This document shows, piece by piece, positions 40,695 through 50,190 of a stretch of 64,000 nucleotides of DNA (position 1 is its first letter; each line of letters starts with the position of its first letter). Position numbers and translations under genes: made by a program. Location: NCBI RefSeq assembly GCF_030384665.1, contig NC_083677.1, forward strand, positions 620,001-684,000, in the 5' to 3' direction. A model generated the notes under the pieces. That model did not search any database. It saw only the letters and a list, made by a program, of their open reading frames with translations, and had not been told where the DNA came from. The stretch is from Lodderomyces elongisporus. Lineage: Eukaryota > Ascomycota > Pichiomycetes > Serinales > Debaryomycetaceae.

Positions 40695-41561
40695 ATGCTT
40701 AAACTTTTAGTTCAAACTTCTCCTCTCAGGAGGAGTAACATACTCAGAGTGTCTGCATCGCGTCACTTATTTCCTATGCTATATACTCCATGCTTTCGTT
40801 CTTTTCATCAATCCCACCTTGTTCGCCAAGTGTTAAAGTCGAAAGATCACACAGCACAAGCAACACAGGAACCTGCTCACGAACTTACACACGAAGAGCG
40901 TAAATTAGCCCTTGAAAGAGATAGATTAAACAAGCCACTTAGGGATCGTCAAGAGAAGCAAAAGTATAGAAATAGGACTGCAACCTATTACTCTGCTGCA
41001 GTGGGTATCTTTTTCCTAGCGCTTTCATTCGTTGCGGTTCCTGTTTATCGTGCCATTTGTCAGCGTACAGGATGGGGAGGTATTCCAATCACAGATGCCA
41101 CGAAGTTTACTCCAGATAAGGTGATTCCAGTTGATACAAATAAGCGTATTCGTGTGCAGTTCACTTGTCAATCTTCGGGTATTTTACCATGGAAGTTTAC
41201 TCCATTGCAAAGAGAAGTTTATGTTGTTCCAGGAGAGACAGCATTGGCATTCTATAGGGCCAAAAATATGAGCAAAGAGGATATTATTGGAATGGCAACT
41301 TATTCCATTACTCCGGAAAATGCCGCTGGATATTTCAACAAGATTCAATGTTTTTGTTTTGAAGAGCAACGATTGAGTGCTGGTGAAGAAGTTGATATGC
41401 CTGTTTTCTTCTTTATTGACCCAGACTTCTCTAAGGATCCAGGAATGAGAAATATTGATGATATTGTGTTGCATTATTCATTTTTCAAGGCGGCTTATTC
41501 AGAAGGTGAATTGGCGGCAGTTCCTGTGGGCAATGCGGATTTGAAAGCAACTGTGGGGTAA
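40695..41561 (+). CDS. COX11: Cytochrome c oxidase assembly protein Cox11
   Basis: 288 residues from the ATG at 40695. A basic presequence (about 1-50) is followed by one membrane span (about 97-118, YYSAAVGIFFLALSFVAVPVYRAIC) and the intermembrane-space copper domain. The invariant copper motif is intact: QCFCFEEQ with C219 and C221, and an additional Cys in FTCQSSG. The C-terminal MRNIDDIVLHYSFFKA is typical. Cox11 delivers copper to the CuB site of Cox1. Confidence 0.97.
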   Translation: MLKLLVQTSPLRRSNILRVSASRHLFPMLYTPCFRSFHQSHLVRQVLKSKDHTAQATQEPAHELTHEERKLALERDRLNKPLRDRQEKQKYRNRTATYYSAAVGIFFLALSFVAVPVYRAICQRTGWGGIPITDATKFTPDKVIPVDTNKRIRVQFTCQSSGILPWKFTPLQREVYVVPGETALAFYRAKNMSKEDIIGMATYSITPENAAGYFNKIQCFCFEEQRLSAGEEVDMPVFFFIDPDFSKDPGMRNIDDIVLHYSFFKAAYSEGELAAVPVGNADLKATVG

Positions 41562-44500
41562 TGGAATGAATTGTTAAAAATACAATAACAATATGTATAT
41601 AATTATAAGACCCATTCATTTTCAATCCAGTTGACCAATTGTTTTTGCAAAATGTTTAGTTTTTGTTTTTGTTATTGTTGTTTTTCTTTTTCAAAAATTT
41701 TTTTTTTCTAATTATTTTTTTGGGGGTTGACTTTGATGGGGTTTATGAATAACAATGTTATGATCATGTAAATAGATTTGAAAAAAAAATTTATAATGGA
41801 ATGAAATATAGACTTTGTATAATGTTGGCATTGGTAACATTTAGTAGTAAATCTGGGACCTCTTAGTTTCGCATATTGATTGAGACCAATCCTTGGGCAA
41901 AGCTGGAACCAGGAAATGGTAATTTTTGGAAAAAGTTGGGCGAGGCTAAACGTGAGAAAGAAGGAGAAAGAAGAAGAAAGAGAAAGCAGCCAAGTACTTA
42001 TTTAGCTTGAAAGCATTGGATGTATCTCTTAGAGCATGAAATTAAATGAGGAAAGAAATAAAACCAGTGAAAATTTTATACGTTTTGTAAAGTATAGGTC
42101 CCTTGTTCTCAAGTAGAGGTATCGAGACGAGTCATATTACCTTCATGTTAACTATCTAATCATCTATTCGTTGTTTTCTTTTTTTTTTTCTATTCATTCG
42201 CCCTTCATTCCAAAAGTTGGTTTATGCTATGGTATAGAAATAAAATTTGTTTTGCTTTTAATTCAGTGGGGTAGAAAAAAAAAACTTAGTCTTTTGCAAG
42301 TTGATGAAACCAAATCTTCTAGGAGACAATTCTGTATTCTATTTTTTATAGCCTTTACTATGAGGACTCTTTATGTACTTAATCGGTTGCAATAAAAGGA
42401 GAGTTTTTTATTTATGGTCTCCGGTTCTTTTTATTATTCTTTTTGCTTCCGTGGTATTTCAAATTTTTTGGGGTTTTTATTTTTTGGCAATTATTGGGCA
42501 ACCTTCTGTTCCCAATGTAACATCATATATGTCACTTACAGGTGGTTTTAGTGAAAAGTGGCCGTGATTGGGTTTTAAGCCCAACGCTCTTGACAGAGGA
42601 TAAAAGCAAAGAGCCGTCCAAAATCAACACTTCGTATGTATATATATATATGTATATATATAATAATAATAATGATGATAATAATAAGGGCTCAAACTAC
42701 CAAGGCTTTTTAAACAACTTTATATTTGCTTTCTCGAATTTTTTATGTGTGTTAGACTTGAGAATTGGAAACAGGTTTGTTATTCAGAATACCTTACTCT
42801 CTCAAGCTTGTTAAAAGGGCTTAGGGCACGTTTACGTTTCTTATAGACTAGAGTATTATTCATAAATTTTGATTGAAAACCGTCCTCCTTTATTTATTTA
42901 ATTACTAAATTAGTTACTACTGCTGGCGTAGATTCCATCAGATAATTGTTTGGAAGAGATGTCAAGCACAAAAAGCATTTTTATTTTATTTATTTATTAT
43001 TCTATTATTCTATTATAGACTGTGGCTTAGGAAATGATGCAACAGAGCCTTCTACTTAATGTTACAAAAACACACTTGATCAGGAACCGTAATCCTATTG
43101 GCTAATATATTTTAAATAAAATAGACTCGGCTTGCTTTCAAGTGTAGTACTAAAGTAAAATGTGAAGGTTGCACACCTTTTAAAAAGAAACATATGAGCT
43201 AGAGTTGACCAGCAATTGAGTTTAGAAGCAGTTTTGTTGTCTTTTAAATTTACTTTGAAATAGGTTCTCAATTTACTGCCTCCTTTTTCCTTTTTCCTTT
43301 TTCCTTTTCCCTTCCTCCTTCTTCTTCTTTTACTCTCTCGGTGCACCCTCAATCTTCTGCTTTACAGACATTTGATCGATCAACTGATTATTCTCATTCT
43401 CTCGTGGGTGCGGCCTAACCAAAAGTCTTTTGAAATAGTACTAAAAATCCAAAAACAATAGAATGAAACAAGCAGCAGTTTCCTTACGAGTTATACAATT
43501 GTTTTTTTTTAAAAAATAACTATTGAATTCTTCTATTTTTTTATAGTTGATTTTTTTTTATTATTGTTATAAATACATATAGGTTTTTCCCACTTGATGC
43601 CGTTCACCCAACAATAATTCCAACAATAGTGCCAACAATAGTGCCGACAATAGTACAAACAATAGAGTAAACAATCGCCATAGGCAACAAAGGAATAGCT
43701 CCTCCTTGTTTCGTATTAGTCAGATTACTCATCAACAAGTGAAAGGGGCTTTGAGGTGTATCAAATGATAGGATTTTGGTATCAATTGTTGTACTCTCCC
43801 TGGTGGAAAGATTTGGTATCAATTGTTTAATTGCAGAATAAGTTGCAAAGAGAATTTGTAGAATTTGTTGTCCTCGCTTGATGAAATGAGCTTCTTTCTA
43901 TTCTTTTCTTTTCTTTTCTTGTTTTTTATTTGGTTTGAGACGGAAGACATGTACTATTCCATCTTACAAGTCAAAAGACTAGGCTAGAATTAGAATGTGA
44001 GGTTCTGATGTTTGCACTCATATACTTTGGCGTAGTTTTGAAACCAAATTTACAGTCCTTTTATCTCTTTATTTTGGCAACTATTCATTTATTTCAAATT
44101 CCCTTTTTTTTTTTTTCCTTTTTTTCCTTTTTTGCCTTTTTGTCTCCTTCCCTTCTCCTAATTGTTTATGGCAAATTACATATACGTTTAGCAGTTTATC
44201 TGATTGATCTTATGAAGTAGTATTGCTTAGTATCTTTGTGTCCATAGTTATGAGCAATTGCTAACAAGGTAATTGTCCTTTCTTTCCTTTGTATATATAT
44301 GTACTTTATATTTTATTAATTGTTTTATTGTTTGGTTTTTTTTTTTTGGTTTCTTTGAGAAAAAAGTATAAAATTCCATCAACCAAGTTTCCACGGCAAA
44401 AATGTGAGTTCGATAGATACTTTGTGAGTCTATTGTATCCAAACCATCAATAAAACTGTAACTCTTTGCACACAGACACACAAGACACACACATATGTGT

Positions 44501-46147
44501 ATATGTGTATATGTGTATATGCACAAAAATAGCATTTGGTTTGTAACTAATCTGAATATCCAGCCCTGTGATTTGCTACAATCTCAATCTAGCAAGGTGG
44601 AGGTTTTCAATGAAACCAGGGTTAAAAACTAAAAGAGCTGTCATTGGTACTTTCCGTCTAAACTTTTTTTTTTTCTTTTTCAAGTAACTAAACCGGTTAT
44701 AGTAAAACCCCATTCAAAACAATAGAAGGGATAATAATAATAATGATGATACTGATATTGAAAGGAAAATGGTTGGAAAGAAAATACAACAACAGAAGAA
44801 TAGAAGACAACTATCCTCCAGCTATATTCCATCTAACTATGTTTCAAAATTCAGACAGCTTTTGATTTTCATTTATTATCTAAATTTGTTATTTTTTTTT
44901 TGGTTTGTTCGTTTTCCTCTCTTTATGCAATACGTCAAGCAAGTTAAGCCAACGACTTTCTTGTCTTCATCTTCTTATCCCCTTTCTTCTCCACTTCCCA
45001 TCATACTGTTCGCTCTTGTTCTGTCTTTTTCTTTCAACAATAATGCTTTGAAAACGAAGGACTTGGCATGAAAAGTCTTTGCTTTGGCAAAGTGTTGATT
45101 GGCTCCTTTTCCGAACTTCGCTAATTGAAAATCAATTTATTAGCAATTTGTTGCATACTTTGTGGTTGTTGAACAATAGTGCATTGTGTTTTTAAGTGAG
45201 GTTTAAATTTATTAATTTTTTTTTTTCATTCTTTGGTTTTGTGCAACTTGCCTCTTTTTTTTTTTTTATTTCGCAATATTTTGTAAAGAGAGAGAGAGAG
45301 AGAGAGAGCCCATCTACAAGTACAAGTACAAGTAAAGGCCAAAAGAACAATAGGCACGGGGATGATAAATTCATATCCTGTACTTATCTCTGCAAATCTA
45401 GAGACGATATGAGTACTAACACTAACTAAAGTTCATATGAAGTTCCACTTCCTATTGTTCCGTTTCTAAGTGTTGATGCATTTTATATGTTTTTTTTTTT
45501 TCAATTTCAATTTCATTTTTGGATTCATTTTTTTTTTTAATTTTGGTTTTTGGATTCTCTCTTTGTTTTGTCTTTGTTATCTTTGTAATCTCTTTTATTT
45601 TTAATTTTCATATTTTAATTTTGAACCATGTTTTAATATACATTGTTACCCATTGGATATATGGTTATCTGATACATCACTCTCCTTATTTGGTGCCCAT
45701 GCATTAATTAACTGGCTTAGTGTTTGACAAAAAAACTGTGAAGGATGCCATGCTTCCATTGACAAAAGAAATAGTGGAAAACTTTTTGAAAAGGAGGGAG
45801 AGTTTGAGAGAGAGAGGGAGATGGGAGGGGTATTACGGCAAGGAAGAGCGATGGGATTCAATACATAAAAGGTGGACACAATCCGTATACATCACCAACC
45901 CCCGACTGATTGTCTTTCAATTTTTCACTTTTCTGCTTTTCTTTTCTTTGCCTTTCTTTTCTTTGCTTTGCTTTGCTTTGCTTCATCTAATCGTTTAATT
46001 TTTCAAATTTTCTTAGGGAGCTTTATCTTGTTTTCCATCTTGGACTTTGGTTTTTTGCAACAAAAAAAAAATTAGGAAATAAAAAAACTAAAGAGAACAA
46101 CAACAGCAACAACTAGAAGAACAAGACGACTTAAACGAAGAGGTATA
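41562..46147. other. 4.6-kb gene desert before the ferric reductase gene
   Basis: The longest gene-free stretch. All frames are short, many open with TTG or GTG. It holds an (AT)/TAATAA patch (42636-42690), a 12-bp tandem repeat related to CAACAATAGTGC (43609-43674), a minus-strand frame over it, a GA repeat (45286-45308), an AAGTAC repeat (about 45317-45335), and WGATAR sites at 45383-45389, 45665-45670 and 46023-46028. No tRNA, LTR end or inverted repeat could be established by eye. It may be a long promoter, a relic or a chromosomal landmark. Confidence 0.55.
43609..43674 (+). repeat. Tandem 12-bp repeat (CAACAATAGTGC-like)
   Basis: About five imperfect 12-bp units. On the plus strand one frame reads Asn/Ser-rich without a start. 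On the minus strand it gives IVGTIVGTIVG. Neither is supported as a gene. Confidence 0.7.
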
Positions 46148-48289
46148 ATGTTTGGCAACAAATTATCATTGCTTCTTTTCATATTCACCAGTTTGGTGCT
46201 ACAACCAGCAATTGCAGCCAGTGGTTTTGAGATTTATCATGCCGACGAATTCCCAGTTCTGGCATGTACAGGGTACTTAGCCAAGGTCGTCACTTACTTC
46301 AACGCTACTGCTGTCCCCAAAGGTGGCTACTGTAGCGTCAACAATCAACCAGCATTGGCCACAATGGCCGAGTGTATTGAAATTCTCGCCAAAAACAGAC
46401 ACAAGGACTCTAGAAAACTTTTCCTTGCCAGCTGTAAGAAATCAAACCTTACGGAAGAAGAGTACCTTGAGGCTTACAACAATGCTACCAGTATGGGATT
46501 TGTCAACTCCACTGCTGATCCAAGCTTCAACAAGACAAAGTTATACTACAAACCTATTTTGCTTTCGACAAAGAAAGTCAATGCTGCATACGATGCTTAC
46601 GCTACAAGATGGTACAACTACAACTATGCACACTGGTTTGGGATTGCATTGATGTGCTACTGGATGGGAGTGTTATTCTTTGCTGGCTTAATTAATTTCT
46701 TATCGTTTGTTGCGCCTGGCTTCATCAAGTCATTCAAAGGTAAATTGGTCAACAAATTCCGTAGCTGGGTGACTCTTCCTGCATTATTTGGAAAGACGCA
46801 TGCTCATCACAAGACCGTATTTAGCCACGTCCACGTGATGTTCCCCACTAGATTGGAATCCCTTATCATGTTTGGTTGGTTTGTTTTGTTTTTGGTTACA
46901 ATCTGTACCAATTATGTTCATGTCGAAGGCAACTACATCTGGCCACAGAAATGGAATGAAATGGGAAGAAAAATCGCTGATAGAACTGGTATTATGGTTG
47001 TTTGGTGTTTACCAGTATTGTTTTTGTTTGCAGGAAGAAACAACTTTTTGCAATGGATCAGTGGCTGGCCGTATGCAAGATTTGTTTATTTCCACAAATG
47101 GATGTCGAGAATCGTGTTTATAGTCTCCATCATCCATGCTGTTGGTATGACTTATAATGGTAGAGGTATTGGCAAATATGGTACAAGAATGGCTGCCGCG
47201 TATGTGCGTTGGGGTGTTGCAGCATTGGTGATTATGGGATTAATGTGTTTCCAAACATTGGCTGCATTTAGAAGGAAAAACTACGAGTTGTTCCTTTTGG
47301 TACACATTGTGTTGGCAATCTTTGCTACAACCGGATTATGGATTCATACTGCTGATGATGGATTTGATATGTGGATGTGGGCTGCAGTTGCCGTTTGGGG
47401 CTTTGATAGGGCTGTTCGTATTGTTAGATTGTGTTTCTTTGGTTTGAGAACTGCACAAGTGCAACTAATTGCCAATGAGACATTGATGGTTACTGTTTCA
47501 AGACCTGCTTGGTGGAAGCCATTCCCTGGTTGTCATGCCTTCATTCATTTCATGAGACCAACATGTTTCTGGCAGTCGCATCCATTCACCATCATTGATT
47601 CTGTTGAGGAAAACCACACGATAACATTTTATTTGAAAGTGAAGGGTGGTGTAACTCATGGGTTGTACCAATACTTGTCTAACCAACCAGGTCAAAAAGC
47701 TTCAATGAAGGTTTCCGTTGAAGGTCCATATGGTAATCCAATGCCAATCAATAGGTACGAGTCCGAAGTGTTTATTGCTGGTGGTAATGGTATTCCAGGT
47801 ATCTATTACGAGGCTACTTCGGTTGCGAAAAAACTCGGTTCCAAAAGACATATCAAATTTTTCTGGGTTATTCGCCATTACCGTTCCTTGGAATGGTTTT
47901 ATCCAGAATTGCAAAAATTGCAAAACTTGCCTATTGAGACTACTGTGTATGTTACCCAGCCACATGTGGGATTGGTTGAGCCTATAACTTCCAACATTAC
48001 TGATGATGAAGTTGAGCAACAAGAACAGCAAGAAAAGAAATCTGATGTTGAAGAGAGTGTTGATTACATCACGCAGATCAAGAAACAGTTGAGCCATATT
48101 GAATTTATCGAGAGCAAGCCAGATTTCTACAGTATTGTTGCCCAGGAGATTAGTAATGCTACAACACCATTGGCAATTGCCAGTTGTGCGCATGGAAGTA
48201 TGGTTGACGATGTGAGAAGATCGGTTGTTGACAACTTAAACAACTCTCCACACAGAGTCGAGTTGTTTGAACAAATACAAGCATGGTAG
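46148..48289 (+). CDS. Ferric/cupric reductase, FRE family (Fre10/Cfl-like)
   Basis: 713 residues from the ATG at 46148. Signal peptide about 1-23, then a Cys-containing extracellular domain with several NxT/S sites, then the multi-span ferric reductase domain with heme histidines in YFHKWMSRIVFIVSIIHAVG and the later LLVHIVLA. The FAD motif is HPFTIIDS (H478) and the NADPH glycine motif is GGNGIPG (from G545). The C-terminal CAHGSMVDDVR is the usual Cys-Gly end. A charged Q/E/K insert lies near residues 618-640. The protein reduces extracellular iron and copper before uptake. The exact paralogue cannot be set. WGATAR sites upstream would fit GATA-type iron repression but are weak. Confidence 0.94.
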   Translation: MFGNKLSLLLFIFTSLVLQPAIAASGFEIYHADEFPVLACTGYLAKVVTYFNATAVPKGGYCSVNNQPALATMAECIEILAKNRHKDSRKLFLASCKKSNLTEEEYLEAYNNATSMGFVNSTADPSFNKTKLYYKPILLSTKKVNAAYDAYATRWYNYNYAHWFGIALMCYWMGVLFFAGLINFLSFVAPGFIKSFKGKLVNKFRSWVTLPALFGKTHAHHKTVFSHVHVMFPTRLESLIMFGWFVLFLVTICTNYVHVEGNYIWPQKWNEMGRKIADRTGIMVVWCLPVLFLFAGRNNFLQWISGWPYARFVYFHKWMSRIVFIVSIIHAVGMTYNGRGIGKYGTRMAAAYVRWGVAALVIMGLMCFQTLAAFRRKNYELFLLVHIVLAIFATTGLWIHTADDGFDMWMWAAVAVWGFDRAVRIVRLCFFGLRTAQVQLIANETLMVTVSRPAWWKPFPGCHAFIHFMRPTCFWQSHPFTIIDSVEENHTITFYLKVKGGVTHGLYQYLSNQPGQKASMKVSVEGPYGNPMPINRYESEVFIAGGNGIPGIYYEATSVAKKLGSKRHIKFFWVIRHYRSLEWFYPELQKLQNLPIETTVYVTQPHVGLVEPITSNITDDEVEQQEQQEKKSDVEESVDYITQIKKQLSHIEFIESKPDFYSIVAQEISNATTPLAIASCAHGSMVDDVRRSVVDNLNNSPHRVELFEQIQAW

Positions 48290-48580
48290 AGGATGAAGAA
48301 AGGAGGCAGAATAATGAGGAAAGTGGTATAGGGAGTAAGGCTATAAAGGTCATTTATAGAAGATTGTTCATACTGTATGTATTTTGCGTATTAATTTCAT
48401 TATTGTTATTGTTATTATCGTCATTATTATCGTTATAATTATCGTTATAATTATCGTTATTATTATCGATCTTTGATGATTTTCTTTATTTGAGTTCTGG
48501 CATTAATATGGACTTTGCACATTAAGAAATTATAGATTTGAACCAAAAAAAAAAAAAAGAAAAGAAAACAGATTATATTA
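48290..48580. other. FRE 3' region
   Basis: TTATTATCG-type repeats (about 48400-48470) and an A run just before the LTR. No gene. Confidence 0.7.
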
Positions 48581-48585
48581 GGTAG
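48581..48585. repeat. Target-site duplication, left copy (GGTAG)
   Basis: Identical to the five bases after the LTR. Confidence 0.9.
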
Positions 48586-49015
48586 TGTCACATACAGGGC
48601 ATCTACGAGGTGATTAAGCTCGCTACCAACCCATAGGTAGCTCCCTTACTAACCTCTTGTAGAACACCTGAAGGACCGTACCATCTTGTCATCCCGAGTT
48701 TATCCGCCTCTGGGCATCAGACTAGCGATCTGCATATACGCTAGCCAATTAGAGAGCCGGTACTTTCCCGAGATAGACATTGTGCTACGTCTTCTGAGGT
48801 TGTTGAGAAGAGCTTAAATAGCCACCAAGATCCCAGTTAGATAGACCTCCTCGATATATACTTCTAGAGGACAACTTTAGAGTAGATAGCTTTAGATCAA
48901 CTAACTCCTAGTATAATAACTTTCTAATGTTATATCTTTAGTTCACACACAAAACTAAGTAATATCACTATTACTGTTCAGACATAAGCATACCGAACAC
49001 TACTTATCTCTGACA
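48586..49015. mobile_element. Solo LTR of a retrotransposon (430 bp)
   Basis: The element begins TGTCACATAC and ends CTCTGACA, with 5-bp terminal inverted repeat TGTCA/TGACA. It is flanked on both sides by GGTAG (48581-48585 and 49016-49020), a perfect 5-bp target-site duplication. Its base composition is distinctly more complex and GC-richer than the surrounding A/T tracts. A TATATA at about 48855 followed by 160 bp would suit a plus-strand U3-R order, but orientation is unproven. No internal coding region remains, so it arose by LTR-LTR recombination. Confidence 0.9.
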
Positions 49016-49020
49016 GGTAG
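49016..49020. repeat. Target-site duplication, right copy (GGTAG)
   Basis: Identical to the five bases before the LTR. Confidence 0.9.
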
Positions 49021-49534
49021 TGTTCTTTGGAGAGGAGGGGAGGGAACAGGCATCCTAGAATTTCAGATGTGTGCTGAAAAATGTTTTTTTAAAAAAAAAA
49101 ATTTCATCGCGTTCACCATGTCAAAAAATGCAATGCTTTGGCTTTGTGAAGTGTAGTTCATGTCAAGCTGAAATGATTGCACAGAACTGACACTTCTTCA
49201 CAATCATCTCTGGTCTCTTGCAGTTGTGCACAACTACTATTGTTTACATTGATTTCCACAAATCAGCTAGTATATAATACAGTTTTTTTAATCAAACAGG
49301 ACGCGTCTCAAAAAAAACAAAAATAAAAAAATAAAAAAAAATAAAAAATTGAAACGAAATTCCCGAAAAAGTATTAAACGGTTAAATCCTTTGTGGTGCA
49401 GTGATGTGATGTAAGCGCTACCAAATGATATGGTAAATACAGGAAAATGAACAATAGAGACGCGTAAATAAACAAAAAAATTATAAATACAATATTCTTT
49501 TTTATCGAGTCAAATTTTACTATAAGGAAACAAT

Positions 49535-49566
<32 letters not shown>

Positions 49567-50190
49567 AAATAATAATAAAGGGGGAAGGGAGCGAAAGATG
49601 GGATGGAAGGCCACAGTAATAAAAAAATTTCTTTTTTTCAGGCATATACAGGGGCAGGCAGATCAGTAATCACCCGGTAATGCTAATATTATCTTATGAA
49701 GGGGGGGGGGGGGAGAACAAAGAAGAGTATCATCAACAATAGGAATAGAAAAAAGTTAGAGAAAAATAGAAATAAAAATAAGAAAAAAAAATATTACAGA
49801 TAATATACGAAATATAGATCGCAAGTATTTATATATAATATATACACATATATTTTAAATTGTCCGGTACCCGCGAAAGATTTTCTTGTCAACACTTTCT
49901 CTAATTATTTTTTTTTCTTTTCACCTTTTACCAGATCCCCAGTATATTTTTACAACCACAAGTTCTAGCAAAGTGTTTGTTTGTTTGCTTGTTTGTTTGT
50001 GTGTGTGTGCATTAAATCCATATTGAATCAGGGTTTCATCATTAGTTAACTATAGTCATTCGCTAAACTAAAAGCTATCTACTATCACTTTAATATAATC
50101 TTTGAGAAGGAAAGAAAGAAAGAAACAAAAGGAAATATAGAAAAAAAAAAAAGAAAAAAAAAACAAAACTCAATAATCCTTAGCTTTACG
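49021..50190. promoter_or_regulatory. Upstream region of the Skg6/Tos2-like gene
   Basis: Contains two ACGCGT MCB boxes (49301-49306 and 49460-49465), a CGCTACCA octamer (49416-49423), an AAC repeat (about 49530-49565), a 13-G run (49701-49713) and long A-rich leaders. No gene is seen. Confidence 0.6.
49701..49713 (+). repeat. Poly-G run (13 G)
   Basis: Uninterrupted 13 G about 480 bp upstream of the ATG at 50191. Confidence 0.95.

Noticed and set aside
42541..42630. tRNA-like segment with GGGTTTTAAGCCC stem
   Set aside because: No B box (GGTTCGANTCC) and no acceptor stem.
43604..43822. 72-residue minus-strand frame ending IVGTIVG
   Set aside because: Opens with TTG and its tail is a translation of a 12-bp tandem repeat.
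45720..45998. 92-residue frame upstream of the ferric reductase
   Set aside because: GTG start, and the second half is T-rich low complexity.
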